From Diaminobutyricimonas aerilata (GTDB taxonomy: Bacteria > Actinomycetota > Actinomycetes > Actinomycetales > Microbacteriaceae): DNA of 64,000 bases. The notes beneath the pieces were generated by a model. That model worked only from the letters and a program-made list of their open reading frames with translations. It made no database searches and had not been told where the DNA came from. Of the stretch, positions 37,744 to 48,120 are shown in pieces. Position numbers and translations under genes: made by a program. The DNA is taken from the NCBI RefSeq assembly GCF_002797715.1, contig NZ_PGFF01000001.1, forward strand, positions 2,751,304 through 2,815,303. The letters run 5' to 3'. Numbering within the stretch: position 1 is the stretch's first letter; every line of letters starts with the position of its first letter.

Positions 37744-39549
37744 TCAGACGAGCGAGTCCTTCCACGCGGCGTGCAGCTGGGCGAACTTGCCCTCGCCCGC
37801 GATGAGCTGCTCGGGCGTGCCGTCCTCGATGATCCGCCCGTGCTCCATGACGAGCACCCGGTCGGCGATCGCGACGGTCGACAACCGGTGCGCGATGATC
37901 ACCGCGGTGCGATCCGAGAGCAGGGTCTGCAACCCCTCCTGCACGAGACGCTCGCTCGGGATGTCGAGCGACGCCGTCGCCTCGTCGAGGATGAGCACCT
38001 GCGGGTCGGCGAGGAACGCGCGCGCGAACGAGAGCAGCTGACGCTGCCCCGCCGAGACCCGACCGCCGCGCTTGTTGACGTCGGTGTCGTAGCCCTGCGG
38101 CAGCGACATGACGAACTCGTGCGCTCCGACCGCCTTCGCGGCCGCCTCGATCTCCTCGCGGGTCGCATCCGGCTTGCCGAGGGCGATGTTGTCGGCCACG
38201 GTGCCCGAGAACAGGTACGCCTCCTGCGTGACCATGACGATCGCGCGGCGCAGGTCCTTCGGATGCAGGCGCCGCAGGTCGACGCCGTCGAGCGACACCG
38301 TGCCCTCGGTCGGATCGTAGAAGCGCGAGATGAGTTTCGCGAGCGTCGACTTGCCCGCCCCGGTCGTGCCGACGAGGGCGATCACCTGACCCGCCGGGAT
38401 GTCGAGGTCGAAGTGCGGCAGCACGACCTGGTCCGCCTTGTACGCGAACTTCACCCCGTCGAAGCGCACGTTGCCGCGTGCCTGCCACAGGTCGATCGGG
38501 CGGGTCGGGTCGGGCACCGTCGGACGCTCCTCGAGCACGCCGGAGATCTTCTCGAGCGCCGCCGCCGCCGACTGGTAGCCGTTGTAGAACATGGCCATCT
38601 CCTGCGCCGGTCCGTAGAACGATCGCGTGTACAGCAGCGCCGCGAGCAGCACGCCGACCGCGAGGTCGCCCGAGGCGACCCGCAGGCCGCCGACGAGCAG
38701 CACCGAGGCGAGCGCCACGTTGCCGATGAGCACGAGGCCCGGGTCGAACGTGCCGAAGATGCGGAACACCTTCGCGTTCACGTCGCGGTAGTCCTCGACG
38801 AGGTCGCCGAACTCCTTCTCGTTGCGCTTCTCCTTGCGGAACGCCTTGACGGCGCGGATGCCCGTCATGGTCTCGACGAAGTGCACGATGAGGCGCGCCG
38901 ACGCGACGCGGGTCTGCCGGAACAGCTGCTGCGACTTGACCTGGAACCAGCGCGAGAGGATCGCCAGCGGCACGAGCGAGGCGAGCAGCACGAGACCGCT
39001 CACCCAGTCGAGCAGGAACATCGCCCCGGCGATGAACAGCATGTAGAGCGCACCCTGCACGAGCTGGTTGATGCCCGAGTTGAGCAGTTCCTTGATCGAG
39101 TCGAGGTCGCTCGTCTGGCGCGCGATGATGCGGCCCGACGTGTAGCTCTCGTGGAACTCCAGACTCAGCTTCTGCGTCTGCTGGAACACCCGCTTGCGCA
39201 GGTCGATGAGCATCGCCTGGCTGATGCGCGCCGTGAGGATCGTGTACCACGCGATGAGCGCGGCACCACCGAGCCCGGCGAGCAGGTACGCGACCACGGC
39301 GAGCGACACGGGGAACCAGTCCTGCTTCAGCAGGGCCGGGATTCCGCGGTCGATGCCGAACGCGATGAACGCCGGTCCGGCGACCTGCAGCGCCGTGCTC
39401 ACGATCACCACGGCGACCGTGAGCGCGACGGTGCGGCGCACCGGGTGCAGCAGGCTGCCCAGCAGCTTCAGTGAGCGCTGGCGGATCTGCTTCGACTCCG
39501 CGCGATCCAGGTCGTCGCGCTCTTCTCCGTCTACTCCGAGCATGCTCAT
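37744..39549 (-). CDS. ABC exporter half-transporter, catalytic NBD
   Basis: A 601-residue fused membrane/ATPase subunit with six helices in the first ~330 residues. The ATPase domain has Walker [10 protein letters not shown], Walker [13 protein letters not shown] with the catalytic Glu, and the H-loop [10 protein letters not shown]. Its signature is VSAGQ rather than LSGGQ. It overlaps the downstream end of the partner gene by 4 nt. Together they look like a heterodimer with one degenerate site, as in TM287/288 or BmrCD. Probable multidrug or lipid exporter. Confidence 0.93.
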   Translation of the reverse strand: MSMLGVDGEERDDLDRAESKQIRQRSLKLLGSLLHPVRRTVALTVAVVIVSTALQVAGPAFIAFGIDRGIPALLKQDWFPVSLAVVAYLLAGLGGAALIAWYTILTARISQAMLIDLRKRVFQQTQKLSLEFHESYTSGRIIARQTSDLDSIKELLNSGINQLVQGALYMLFIAGAMFLLDWVSGLVLLASLVPLAILSRWFQVKSQQLFRQTRVASARLIVHFVETMTGIRAVKAFRKEKRNEKEFGDLVEDYRDVNAKVFRIFGTFDPGLVLIGNVALASVLLVGGLRVASGDLAVGVLLAALLYTRSFYGPAQEMAMFYNGYQSAAAALEKISGVLEERPTVPDPTRPIDLWQARGNVRFDGVKFAYKADQVVLPHFDLDIPAGQVIALVGTTGAGKSTLAKLISRFYDPTEGTVSLDGVDLRRLHPKDLRRAIVMVTQEAYLFSGTVADNIALGKPDATREEIEAAAKAVGAHEFVMSLPQGYDTDVNKRGGRVSAGQRQLLSFARAFLADPQVLILDEATASLDIPSERLVQEGLQTLLSDRTAVIIAHRLSTVAIADRVLVMEHGRIIEDGTPEQLIAGEGKFAQLHAAWKDSLV

Positions 39550-41351
39550 GCGCGCACCCCCATCCGTTCCTTCTCTTCGTCTTCGAGGCTCGAGATCACG
39601 AACCGGTAGTGCTCACTCGTGGCCAGCAGCTCGGTGTGCGTGCCGACCGCCGAGATGACGCCGTCCTGCATGAGCGCCACGCGATCCGCGAGCTGCACCG
39701 TCGAGGGGCGGTGCGCCACGATGAGCGCCGTCGTCTTGGCGAGCACGCGCCGCAGCGCCGCCTCGACGAGGGCCTCGGTGTCGACGTCGAGCGCCGACAG
39801 CGGGTCGTCGAGCACGAGCACCGCGGGCTGCGCCGCGACGGCCCGGGCGAGCGCGAGGCGCTGCCGCTGGCCGCCGGAGAGACTGAGCCCCTCCTCGCCG
39901 ACCTTGGTGTCGAGACCCTGCGGCAGCGCGTACACGAAGCCGGCCTGCGCGATCTCGAGCGCTTCGGCGAGGTCCTCCTCGCTCGCGTCCGGGCGGCCGA
40001 GGAGCACGTTGTCGCGCACGGTCGCCGAGAACAGCGTCGCGTCTTCGAACGCCATCGCGAGGTGCGTGCGCAGCTCCTCACGCGTGAGGTCGCGGATGTC
40101 GACGCCGTCGATCGTGATGCGTCCGCCGGTCACCTCGTACAGCCGCGTGGTGAGGGCCGTCAGGGTCGTCTTTCCGCATCCGGTCAGTCCGACGAGCGCC
40201 ATCGTCTCACCCGGCTCGATGGCGAGGTTCACCCCGTCGATGAGGTCGGCGTACTGCTTCGGCGAGTCCTGATAGCGGAAGTGCACGTCTTCGAACACGA
40301 GGCGGCCGCGCACCTCCTCGACCGAGCGCGGGTGCTCCGGATCGGTGATGGTGTTGGTCTCGTCCATCACTTCGAAGAAGCGGTCGACCGCCGTGCGGGC
40401 GTCGAACGTCATCGACAGCAGGAAGCCGATCGACTCGACCGGCCAGCGCAGCACCGTCGCGGTGGCGAAGAAGGCGAGCAGCTCGCCGACGGTGAGGTCG
40501 CCGTTGACGGCGAGCAGCGCGCCGCCGAGCAGCGACAGGGCGAAGGTCACGTCGGGGACGAGCAGCAGCCACCACCAGATGCCGGCGATGGCGCGCGCCT
40601 TCTCCATCTCGGTGTCGCGCAGCCCCTCCGCCTGGTCGGCGAAGTTCTTGAGGGCGTGGCCGCCGCGGCCGAACGCCTTGAGCACACGGATGCCGTGCAC
40701 CGACTCCTCGACCGCGGTGGCGAGGTCGCCGGCCTGGTCCTGGCTGCGGCGGGCGACCGTCGAGTACTTCTGCTCGAACAGGTAGCCGTACACCCACAGC
40801 GGGATCGAGCAGACCATGAAGAGCACGCCGAGCTGCCAGCTGATCGAGACGAGGAACACGAAGCCGATGACGATCGTCATCACGTTCACCGAGAGCAGCA
40901 CGATGCCGAACGACAGCCAGCGGCGGATCAGGTTGAGGTCGCTCACCACGCGCGAGAGCAGCTGACCGCTCGGCCAGCGGTCGTGGAAGGCCACCGGCAG
41001 CTGCTGCAGGTGGTTGTAGAAGTCGTTGCGCATGCGCGCCTCGACCATCGTGTTCGGCACGAGCACGAACCAGCGGCGCAGTGCGATCATGGCCGCCTCG
41101 ATGATGCCGAGGGCGAGCACGACGCCGACCGCGGGCCACACGGCCGAGGCGATGCCCTCGCTGAGCGGACCGTCGACGAGGCCGCGGAGCACCTGCGGGA
41201 TGAGCAGCGCGACGACGGCGCCGATGAGCGCGGCGAACGTGCCGAGCACGATGCGTGGCATCGCCGGCTTCACGTAGGGGTAGATGCGCAGGATGGCGCG
41301 CGTAGTGGACAGGGTGGACATGGTCTCGGTCTTCGCCGAAGGCGCAGGCAT
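39546..41351 (-). CDS. ABC exporter half-transporter, degenerate NBD
   Basis: A 601-residue partner subunit with the same architecture. Walker A is GLTGCGKTT, the signature is the canonical [11 protein letters not shown], but Walker B reads [12 protein letters not shown] with Asp in place of the catalytic Glu. In heterodimeric exporters the LSGGQ of the degenerate subunit completes the active site made by the other subunit's Glu, exactly the split seen here. The ATG at 41351 has GGGA about 7 nt upstream; ATG 41321 (MSTLSTT) is an alternative. A 29-codon ORF precedes it in the same transcript. Confidence 0.93.
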   Translation of the reverse strand: MPAPSAKTETMSTLSTTRAILRIYPYVKPAMPRIVLGTFAALIGAVVALLIPQVLRGLVDGPLSEGIASAVWPAVGVVLALGIIEAAMIALRRWFVLVPNTMVEARMRNDFYNHLQQLPVAFHDRWPSGQLLSRVVSDLNLIRRWLSFGIVLLSVNVMTIVIGFVFLVSISWQLGVLFMVCSIPLWVYGYLFEQKYSTVARRSQDQAGDLATAVEESVHGIRVLKAFGRGGHALKNFADQAEGLRDTEMEKARAIAGIWWWLLLVPDVTFALSLLGGALLAVNGDLTVGELLAFFATATVLRWPVESIGFLLSMTFDARTAVDRFFEVMDETNTITDPEHPRSVEEVRGRLVFEDVHFRYQDSPKQYADLIDGVNLAIEPGETMALVGLTGCGKTTLTALTTRLYEVTGGRITIDGVDIRDLTREELRTHLAMAFEDATLFSATVRDNVLLGRPDASEEDLAEALEIAQAGFVYALPQGLDTKVGEEGLSLSGGQRQRLALARAVAAQPAVLVLDDPLSALDVDTEALVEAALRRVLAKTTALIVAHRPSTVQLADRVALMQDGVISAVGTHTELLATSEHYRFVISSLEDEEKERMGVRA

Positions 41352-41460
41352 GGATGTTCCCGGGAAACAGGGTCGACGGTGGACGTCGACCGGGATGTTC
41401 GGTGTGCGGTGTGCCCGGCGTTCGGATCGCCGGGTGGGAGGGCGGTGTCGGCGGGGCCGG

Positions 41461-41550
41461 TCAGTCCCGCGGACGGACCGGGAGGGTCGTGCCGCGAGTG
41501 ACGGCGACCACGGCTCCCGCGATTCGGGTGTCGGTGGGCTTGGTCGTCAT
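41461..41550 (-). CDS. Putative 29-residue leader ORF of the ABC exporter operon
   Basis: ATG to TGA encodes a basic 29-residue peptide starting [22 protein letters not shown] stands 5 nt before the ATG, the strongest ribosome-binding site in the area. A promoter lies about 55 nt upstream and the exporter gene begins 109 nt after its stop. It may be a small protein or a leader whose translation controls the exporter, as happens for some antibiotic-responsive ABC genes. No homologue is recognised. Confidence 0.5.
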   Translation of the reverse strand: MTTKPTDTRIAGAVVAVTRGTTLPVRPRD

Positions 41551-41610
41551 GGCATCCTCCGTCGTTCCGCGTCGCTCGATCGCCGCCGGGCGGGGCCCGC
41601 GCAGCCTTTC

Positions 41611-41640
41611 ACCCTAGACCCGTCGACGACGGCGGATCAA
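41611..41640 (-). promoter_or_regulatory. Promoter of the ABC exporter operon
   Basis: On the minus strand, TTGATC (41640-41635) and TAGGGT (41616-41611) are spaced 18 nt apart. Transcription would start near 41604, giving a leader of about 250 nt before the first exporter gene. Confidence 0.55.
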
Positions 41641-41711
41641 GGGTGACGGGAGAACTGCTCACTACGGATGCGCGATCCGTCCCGATCCGAGAAGGGGGAG
41701 GCCCCCTCGAC

Positions 41712-43325
41712 TCAGTGGAAGAAGTGCCGCTCGCCGGTGAAGTACATCGTGGCACCGGCGGCCTTCGCCGCGGCGATGACCTCTTCGTCGCGCACCGAGC
41801 CGCCGGGCTGGACGATCGCCCGCACGCCGGCATCGAGCAGGATCTCCGCACCGTCGGCGAAGGGGAAGAACGCGTCGCTCGCCGCGACGCTGCCCGCGGC
41901 GCGGTCGCCCGCGCGGCTGACCGCGAGGCGGCAGCTGTCGACCCGGTTCACCTGACCCATGCCGACACCGACGGAGGCCCCGCCGGAGGCGAGCAGGATC
42001 GCGTTCGACTTCACCGCACGGCAGGCGCGCCACGCGAACTCGAGATCACGGCGGGTCGCCTCATCCGCGGTCTCACCCGCGACGAGGGTCCACTCCTCGA
42101 ACGGCGCGAAGTGAGCATCCGTGGTCTGCAGCAGCAGGCCGCCGGAGATCTGCCGCACCTCGCTCGCCGCGCGGGCGAAGCCGTCGGGCAGACGCAGCAA
42201 CCGGATGTTCTTCTTCACCGTGAGCAGTTCGAGCGCGGCCGGCTCGAAGTCCGGGGCGACGAGCACCTCGGTGAAGATGTCGGCGACGCGCTCGGCCATC
42301 GCGGCGGTGACGGTGCGGTTGGTCGCGATGACTCCGCCGAACGCCGACACCGGGTCGCACTCGTGCGCGAGCCGGTGGGCCTCTGCGATCGAGTCGGCAG
42401 TCGCGATGCCGCACGGGTTCGCGTGCTTGATGATCGCGACGGCGGGCGTGTCGAAGTCGAAGGCGGCGCGCAGCGCGGCATCGGCGTCGACGTAGTTGTT
42501 GTACGACATCTCCTTGCCGTGCAGCTGCTCGGCCTGGGCGATGCCGTGACCGGCACCGTCGAGGTAGAGCGCGGCGCGCTGGTGGGAGTTCTCGCCGTAG
42601 CGCAGCACGCTCGCGCGGCTGCCCACGACGCGCACGGTCTCGGGAAGCTGCTCCTCGGATCCCTCCGCCTGGCGACGGTCGGCCTCGGCGCGCAGCCCGA
42701 CGTTCCCTGCGAACCACTCGGCGACGGCGGTGTCGTAGGCGGCGGTGTGCGCGAACGCCTCGCCGGCGAGGCGCTGCCGCTGGGCGAGGGTCGTGCCGCC
42801 AAGGGTGAGGGCCTTCACGATCTGCGGGTAGTTCGCGGGCGAGACGACGATCGCGACGTTCGCGTGGTTCTTCGCCGCGGCACGCACCATCGCGGGGCCG
42901 CCGATGTCGATCTGCTCGACGACCGCATCCCCCTGCGCCCCGCTCTTGACCGTCTCCACGAACGGGTACAGGTTCACCACCACGAGTTCGAACGCGGCGA
43001 TGCCGAGCTCGGCGAGCTGCTGCTCGTGGGATTCGAGCCGCAGGTCGGCGAGGATGCCCGCGTGCACCGACGGGTGCAGGGTCTTGACCCTGCCGTCGAG
43101 CGACTCCGGGAACCCCGTGACGGCGCTGACCTCGGTGACCGGATGACCGGCGTCGGCGATCGTCTTGGCGGTGGACCCGGTCGACACGATCTCGACACCC
43201 GCCGCGGCGAGCGCCGAGGCGAGCTCGAGCAGCCCGGTCTTGTCGCTCACAGAGACGAGTGCCCGACGGATCGGCACGGCGTCGCGGTCGCGGTAGGCGT
43301 TCGGGTCGTGCGTTCCGGCGCTCAT
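41712..43325 (-). CDS. purH: AICAR transformylase / IMP cyclohydrolase
   Basis: A 537-residue bifunctional PurH performing the last two steps of IMP synthesis. The N-terminal cyclohydrolase has [15 protein letters not shown] and [15 protein letters not shown]; the C-terminal transformylase has [11 protein letters not shown], the active-site [11 protein letters not shown] and FGGVIATN. It consumes 10-formyl-THF supplied by FolD. The ATG overlaps the purN stop (ATGA). No ZTP aptamer is seen here; control is presumably with purN and DUF6350. Confidence 0.96.
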   Translation of the reverse strand: MSAGTHDPNAYRDRDAVPIRRALVSVSDKTGLLELASALAAAGVEIVSTGSTAKTIADAGHPVTEVSAVTGFPESLDGRVKTLHPSVHAGILADLRLESHEQQLAELGIAAFELVVVNLYPFVETVKSGAQGDAVVEQIDIGGPAMVRAAAKNHANVAIVVSPANYPQIVKALTLGGTTLAQRQRLAGEAFAHTAAYDTAVAEWFAGNVGLRAEADRRQAEGSEEQLPETVRVVGSRASVLRYGENSHQRAALYLDGAGHGIAQAEQLHGKEMSYNNYVDADAALRAAFDFDTPAVAIIKHANPCGIATADSIAEAHRLAHECDPVSAFGGVIATNRTVTAAMAERVADIFTEVLVAPDFEPAALELLTVKKNIRLLRLPDGFARAASEVRQISGGLLLQTTDAHFAPFEEWTLVAGETADEATRRDLEFAWRACRAVKSNAILLASGGASVGVGMGQVNRVDSCRLAVSRAGDRAAGSVAASDAFFPFADGAEILLDAGVRAIVQPGGSVRDEEVIAAAKAAGATMYFTGERHFFH

Positions 43326-43912
43326 CGGGCCAGCTCCTTCAGGTCGACGTGTCCGTTGGCGATGTCGAGCACGCACTGCACGAGCAGCTCGCGTTCGACG
43401 ATCTTGATGCGGTCGTGCAGGCTCGCCTCGGAGTCGCCGGGCAGCACGGGTACGCGCCGCTGGGCGATGATCGGGCCGGTGTCGACACCGTCGTCGACGA
43501 CGATGACGCTCGCGCCGGACTCCGTCGCGCCCGCGGCGATCGCGTCGCGCACGGCGTGCGCGCCGGGGAACTCGGGCAGGTAGGCCGGATGCGTGTTGAT
43601 GAGCCGCGGAGAGAGGGCGGCCACGACGCGGGGCGGCAGCAAGCGCATGAACCCGCTCAGGATCACGAGATCGGGCTGCCACAACTCGATCTGCGCGAGG
43701 AGTTCGTCGCCCCACTCGTCGCGGCTCGAGAAGTTGCTCAGCGCGACCGTGAACGTGGGGATGCCGAAGTCCTCGGCGTGGTCGAGTCCGTCCGCCGGGC
43801 GGTCGGCGCCGACCGCGACGACGCGCGCGGGGAACTCGGCGTCTTCCGACGCCTGGAGCAGGTGGCGGAGGTTCGAGCCCGCGCCGGAAATCAGCACGAC
43901 GAGGCGAAGCAC
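43322..43912 (-). CDS. purN: Phosphoribosylglycinamide formyltransferase
   Basis: A 196-residue PurN transferring the formyl group from 10-formyl-THF to GAR. Motifs are [25 protein letters not shown], the catalytic [20 protein letters not shown], and [11 protein letters not shown]. The GTG start is leaderless in form: TAGGCT, whose TAG is the stop codon of the DUF6350 gene, lies exactly 6 nt before it. It overlaps purH by 4 nt. Confidence 0.95.
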   Translation of the reverse strand: MLRLVVLISGAGSNLRHLLQASEDAEFPARVVAVGADRPADGLDHAEDFGIPTFTVALSNFSSRDEWGDELLAQIELWQPDLVILSGFMRLLPPRVVAALSPRLINTHPAYLPEFPGAHAVRDAIAAGATESGASVIVVDDGVDTGPIIAQRRVPVLPGDSEASLHDRIKIVERELLVQCVLDIANGHVDLKELAR

Positions 43913-43921
43913 CCGGTCAGC

Positions 43922-45283
43922 CTATCGCCAGAGCACCCCGTGGCCGGGTGGGGTGGTGTCCTCGGGCGGGACGGCGTCGTCCGAGTCGCTACCTCGGTCG
44001 GTCCCGTGCGCGTCGGGCCGGTGGGCATCGGCCCGGTCGGTGGCGGCGGCCTGAGTCTCGCGACGTCGCGGCCGCTCGCCCGCATCCGGCCGGTGCCCGC
44101 GACCGGCCGCGAAGGCGCCGGCGAGCGCGGCGAGCGCGATCTCGAGGGCCGCCCACGCGCCCACGAGCAGCGGATCCGGTCCGACGTCGACGAGGCGTCC
44201 CGGTCCGGCGCTGCCGGCGGCGGCCCACGCCAGCAGACCGAGCAGCACTCCCCCGACGATGCCCGTACCGGTACCGGCCACGACCCGCGCCCACGGGGAG
44301 TGCTCGCGCAGCGCCCGCGTGAACAACGCTCCCGCGACGAAACCCGCGACGACCGGTACGAGCACGCCGGCGAAGGCGAAGCTCCCGTCGTCCGTCGGCA
44401 GTGCCCCGAGCACGGGAACCGCGGGCAGCGGGCCGAGGTCGGTGCCGAGCGGGGAGACGGAGGAACCGGTGCCGATGGCGAAACCGGGTCCGACGAACCA
44501 GGCGGCCGCCCAGATGACGAGGTCGGGCAGCAGGGCGAGCTGCGCGGCGGTGAGGGTGATGCCGCCGAGCACGTCGGCGTGCAACTGCTCGTACAGCGCG
44601 ATGACTTGCGCGTACCCGAGCAGCACGAGCACGGCGACCGCGATCGCGGAGACCGTCACGACGGCCGCCGCGGCGGCGGTGCCGGCGCGCAGCGCCGCGC
44701 GCACGGTCTCGCGCGTCACCGGTCGCCAGTCGTCGATCCAGTCCCGCAGCGAACTGCCGTGGTCGTCGGCCGGATTGAGCAGCCGCGCCCGGGTCGAGCC
44801 GACGAGCACGCCGAGGGCGAAGCACAGGGTGGGCAGCAGCACGCCCTGCCACAGCGACGGACGGGCGGACGGGTCGAGCGCACTCGAGGTCGCCGCGAGG
44901 GCGAGCACGGCGAACGTGCCGATCGCGACGGCCTCCCCCGTCAGGCGGTGCGACGTCTCGGCGATGCGCCGGCCGGCGCGGGTGCCGAGCAGCACGGTGA
45001 GCAGGGCGAATCCGAGCAGCGCGATCGTGATCGGGATGGGTCGTTCGGCTCCGGGGATGCCGGTCGCCGCGGCGAGCGCCGGGTCGAGCAGCAGGGTCAC
45101 GTCGACGCCATGGCCGAGCAGCCAGATGTCGACCGCGCCGCGCCAGAACACCGGCCAGTCGATCCCGAGTTGGAAGTGGAACCCCCACAGCAGCGTGAGC
45201 GGCACGAGCGGGATGGCGATGCCGATGGCGACGACGAGCACCGCCTCGAAGGCGGAGTAGAGGGCGGTGCGGGCGCGGTTCAT
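43922..45283 (-). CDS. DUF6350 multi-pass membrane protein
   Basis: A 453-residue membrane protein with about nine to ten helices and a hydrophilic, Asp/Arg/His-rich tail from about 395 on. It matches the DUF6350 family, which in actinobacteria usually sits just upstream of purN and downstream of sucCD. Function is unknown; the stable linkage with purN-purH may mean a role in nucleotide or metabolite handling. Its stop codon forms part of the purN -10. Confidence 0.8.
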   Translation of the reverse strand: MNRARTALYSAFEAVLVVAIGIAIPLVPLTLLWGFHFQLGIDWPVFWRGAVDIWLLGHGVDVTLLLDPALAAATGIPGAERPIPITIALLGFALLTVLLGTRAGRRIAETSHRLTGEAVAIGTFAVLALAATSSALDPSARPSLWQGVLLPTLCFALGVLVGSTRARLLNPADDHGSSLRDWIDDWRPVTRETVRAALRAGTAAAAAVVTVSAIAVAVLVLLGYAQVIALYEQLHADVLGGITLTAAQLALLPDLVIWAAAWFVGPGFAIGTGSSVSPLGTDLGPLPAVPVLGALPTDDGSFAFAGVLVPVVAGFVAGALFTRALREHSPWARVVAGTGTGIVGGVLLGLLAWAAAGSAGPGRLVDVGPDPLLVGAWAALEIALAALAGAFAAGRGHRPDAGERPRRRETQAAATDRADAHRPDAHGTDRGSDSDDAVPPEDTTPPGHGVLWR

Positions 45284-45360
45284 ACCGCGTCGACCCTACC
45301 CGCGGCCGCCGGGCCGACGGCGCCGCCCCTCCGTGCGTCCGCGACCCCGCGCCGTCGATC

Positions 45361-45434
45361 CGCCGAGCGTGCCTTCATCCGACGTTTTCACGCCGGATCG
45401 GTCGCTGAAACGTCGGATGGGGGCACGCTCGGCG
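45361..45434. repeat. Long inverted repeat: 27-nt arms, 20-nt loop
   Basis: The left arm CGCCGAGCGTGCC-TT-CATCCGACGTTT (45361-45387) is matched by AAACGTCGGATG-GG-GGCACGCTCGGCG (45408-45434). Twenty-five of 27 positions are complementary and the other two are T/G, which would be wobble pairs in RNA. A short TCGA match continues outside after a 2-nt bulge. It sits between the start codons of DUF6350 and the SRPBCC gene, so it is not a 3' terminator of either. It could be a REP/MITE-like element, a dimer-binding site or an RNA structure in the leader. Confidence 0.9.
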
Positions 45435-45489
45435 TCGAGGCGGCGGGGGCGAGTGGACGCGAGCGCCGCTCACAGGCCAGAGTGGGCGC

Positions 45490-46089
45490 ATGGGGCGGGG
45501 GATCTACGTCGAGGTGCTCATCGCCGCGCCGCTCGAGCGGGTGTGGGAACTGACGCAGGACCCGGAGTCGCACCCCCGCTGGGATCTGCGCTTCAGCCGC
45601 ATCACCCCGGTCGCCGATCTCGAGTCGGGCGGATACCGCTTCCGTTACGAGCGCCGGATGCCCGGGCACACCATCGTCGGCACCGGCACGTCGATCGGCG
45701 AACGTCGACGCGCCGACGGCACCCGCACGTCGGCCCTGCGGTTCGATACCGACGACCGGTGGTCGCCGCTCGGCGAGGGTCGCGGCTACTGGCGCTATGT
45801 GCCGACGGATGACGGCATCCGCTTCATCACCGGCTACGACTATCGGCCCGCGTGGGGCCCGCTCGACCTCGTCGTGCGACCGTTCGTCGGGTGGATGACC
45901 GCGTGGAGCTTCGACCGATTGCGGATCTGGGCCGAACGTGACGAGCCGCCGGAGCGGTGGCCACTCGCCACGGCTCTCGCCTTCTGGCGACGGGACCGCC
46001 CGCGGGCGGCGAACTGCGCCCGTCGTCCACCCGGCAGGAGCGCCCTCGACGACGCCCCGTCGACCCTCGGCACCCTGGAGGCCCCGTGA
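45490..46089 (+). CDS. SRPBCC-fold protein
   Basis: A 199-residue protein with the START-like/polyketide-cyclase fold: VEVLIAAPLERVWELTQDPE and HPRWDLRFSRI at the start, typical of SRPBCC hydrophobic-ligand binders. The tail after about 150 is Arg/Pro-rich and likely unordered. It is first of a three-gene unit in which each stop overlaps the next start. Substrate unknown; a lipid-like ligand is possible. Confidence 0.8.
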   Translation: MGRGIYVEVLIAAPLERVWELTQDPESHPRWDLRFSRITPVADLESGGYRFRYERRMPGHTIVGTGTSIGERRRADGTRTSALRFDTDDRWSPLGEGRGYWRYVPTDDGIRFITGYDYRPAWGPLDLVVRPFVGWMTAWSFDRLRIWAERDEPPERWPLATALAFWRRDRPRAANCARRPPGRSALDDAPSTLGTLEAP

Positions 46090-46760
46090 GCATCTTCCGT
46101 CGAGCGCTCGGCGCCGACTTCGACCGGTTGCACCCGATGCTGCAGCGGCGCTTCGGCGTCTCCCTCGACGCCGGCTACGCGTGCGTCGGGCGCGGCACGA
46201 TGTCGAGCATCCGCCGGGGGCCGTGGTGGACGGTGCCGTTCCTGCAGGTCGGCCGGCTGCGCAACATCCTCATCCCGGATGTGGGCAGCTCGGTGCCGTT
46301 CACGATCGAGAACTACCCGTACCGCGACCCGTTCGGGCGCGAGACCGTCACCTTCGTGCGCGAGTACCGCGTGCGGGAACGCCCCAGCCGCTTCGACGCG
46401 ACCATGGTCTACAGCGACCGGTCCCGGCGGGTGATCGACTACCTCGGCACGCATCAGCACCTCGCCGTCGATCTCGACCTGACGGTGGAACCGGATGGCT
46501 CGCTGCTGCTGCGCAGCGAGGCGCAACGTTTCTATGAGGGGCCGCTCGTCGGGTTCCGCTTCCCGATGCTCTTCAGCGGCCGCGCCGAGTTGCGCGAGCG
46601 TTTCGACGACGCGACCGGCCTGTTCCACATCCACCTCGAGGTGCGCAACAGCGTGTTCGGGTTCCTGTTCGGCTACGAGGGCTCGTTCGCGTGCGAGTTC
46701 CCGCCGGCGGTCGACGCCCCCGAGCACCTCAAGCCGCGCCGCCACGAACGGCGCGAATGA
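46086..46760 (+). CDS. DUF4166 protein (first copy)
   Basis: A 224-residue DUF4166 protein starting at a GTG that overlaps the SRPBCC stop. Characteristic segments are GADFDRLHPMLQRRFG, NYPYRDPFGRETVTFVREY and FRFPMLFSGRAELRERFDD. DUF4166 domains are also found fused to oxidoreductases or SDR proteins, but no catalytic role is established. Membrane helices are absent, so it should be cytoplasmic. Confidence 0.8.
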   Translation: MSIFRRALGADFDRLHPMLQRRFGVSLDAGYACVGRGTMSSIRRGPWWTVPFLQVGRLRNILIPDVGSSVPFTIENYPYRDPFGRETVTFVREYRVRERPSRFDATMVYSDRSRRVIDYLGTHQHLAVDLDLTVEPDGSLLLRSEAQRFYEGPLVGFRFPMLFSGRAELRERFDDATGLFHIHLEVRNSVFGFLFGYEGSFACEFPPAVDAPEHLKPRRHERRE

Positions 46761-47341
46761 GCTCGCTCTACCTCCGACTGCTGGGACCGTCGTTCGAACG
46801 GCTCGATCCCCGGTTGCGTCCCTACTTCTCGCTCGAGCCGGGCGGATCGGCCCGTGCGAGCGGAGTCTTCGAGATCGCGGGCTCGCGGGTGCGCTGGCTG
46901 AGGCCGCTGTGGGCGTTCCTCGCCTGGCGGCACGTGCTGTTCCCCGAGTTCGGTCGCGACGTGCCGTTCGAGGTGGTGAACACCGCGGCGGTGGACGGCA
47001 CGCTGAGCGCGGTGCGCACCTTCCGGTTCCCCGGTCGGGATCGGGTGATGGAGGACTCGATGAGGATCGAGGGCGGCCGGCTGCACGACCGGCTCGGTCG
47101 GCGTCGTGGACTCGAGGTCGAGTTCACGGCGACGGTCGACCACGGCGGGCTCGTGCTCGAGTCCGCGCGCGAGTGGCTGCACGGCGGACCGCTGCGCATC
47201 CGTATCCCCGCGCTCGTGCGGGTGCGGCTCTCCGAGCGCTGGACCGAGGCGGGGCAACGCGTCGAGGTGCGCCTGTCGATGCCCGTGCTCGGCACGGTCT
47301 TCGAGTACGCGGGCCGGGTCGGCGCGAGCACGCCGGTTTAG
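46757..47341 (+). CDS. DUF4166 protein (second copy)
   Basis: A 194-residue paralog of the preceding protein, sharing [32 protein letters not shown] and LVRVRLSERWTEAGQRVEV at matching places. It overlaps the previous gene by 4 nt. Tandem, diverged copies that remain translationally coupled suggest a heteromeric complex or sequential steps with the SRPBCC protein. Function unknown. It converges on dhaM, 23 nt apart. Confidence 0.75.
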   Translation: MSSLYLRLLGPSFERLDPRLRPYFSLEPGGSARASGVFEIAGSRVRWLRPLWAFLAWRHVLFPEFGRDVPFEVVNTAAVDGTLSAVRTFRFPGRDRVMEDSMRIEGGRLHDRLGRRRGLEVEFTATVDHGGLVLESAREWLHGGPLRIRIPALVRVRLSERWTEAGQRVEVRLSMPVLGTVFEYAGRVGASTPV

Positions 47342-47364
47342 TCCCGGGGCGGACCCGCCGACGG

Positions 47365-48120
47365 TCACCCGGACTCGGTGTCCCCGTCGCCCAATTCGCC
47401 GAAGCCGGCGCGGGCCGCCGAGAGCACGGCGTCGACGGCGTCGCGCGCCTGTGCCCCCGTCGCGGTGATCCGCAGCGTCTCGCCCTGCTGCACGCCGAGC
47501 GAGATGATGCCGAGCACGCTCGCTCCGGGCACGGGACCCGCACCGGAGGACGCGTTCGCGAGTCGCACGTCGGCGTCGAGCCGTCCGAGCAGACCGGCGA
47601 GCTCCGCCGCGGGTCGCGCGTGCAAGCCCACCGGGTTCACGATGACGACCTCAGCGGTGACCACGTCGCCGTCCGTGCCGGGGGCCGCCGTCGGCGCGGG
47701 CGCCGCGTCGTCGCCGTCGTCGCCGAGGTGCTCGCGCTTCGCCGCGCTCGCGCCCTCCGCCTCCGCCCGCACCGCGTCGAGCGACCCGCCGCCCGCCGCC
47801 GTGACCACGGCGGCGACGAGCCCCTCGACGAACGGTGCCGAGCTGAGTTCGACCCGCGGGGCGGGTTCGTCGAGCAACTCCACGGCGAGCTCCGCGCTCA
47901 TCACCGCGGACCCCAGGTCCATCAGTACGAGCACGCCGTCGTCGCCCGCCACCTCGACGATCGCCTCCGCGACGCGCGCGGCGTCGGTGCCGAAGCCGCC
48001 GTCCGGGGTGCCCGCGGCGAGGGCGATGCGCGGCCGTTCGCCGTGCACCATCTCGAGGGCGAGCCCGAGTGCGGCCTCGGCGAGCGCCGCGCTGTGCGAG
48101 ACGACGACGATGCCGATCAC
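47365..48120 (-). CDS. dhaM: Dihydroxyacetone kinase phosphotransfer subunit (EIIA-HPr fusion)
   Basis: A 251-residue DhaM with two PTS modules. The EIIA(Man)-like domain (about 1-120) carries H9 in VVVSHSAALAEAAL and the VLMDLGSAVMS segment. A Gly/Ala/Asp linker leads to an HPr domain (about 155-245) with the phosphorylatable His in NPVGLHARPAAELA. It passes phosphate from PEP, via EI and HPr, to ADP bound in DhaL. The GTG start overlaps the dhaL stop. Confidence 0.92.
   Translation of the reverse strand: MIGIVVVSHSAALAEAALGLALEMVHGERPRIALAAGTPDGGFGTDAARVAEAIVEVAGDDGVLVLMDLGSAVMSAELAVELLDEPAPRVELSSAPFVEGLVAAVVTAAGGGSLDAVRAEAEGASAAKREHLGDDGDDAAPAPTAAPGTDGDVVTAEVVIVNPVGLHARPAAELAGLLGRLDADVRLANASSGAGPVPGASVLGIISLGVQQGETLRITATGAQARDAVDAVLSAARAGFGELGDGDTESG

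Noticed and set aside
43259-45553. Long plus-strand frame opposite purN and DUF6350
   Set aside because: Arg/Glu/Gly-rich shadow of well-supported minus-strand genes.
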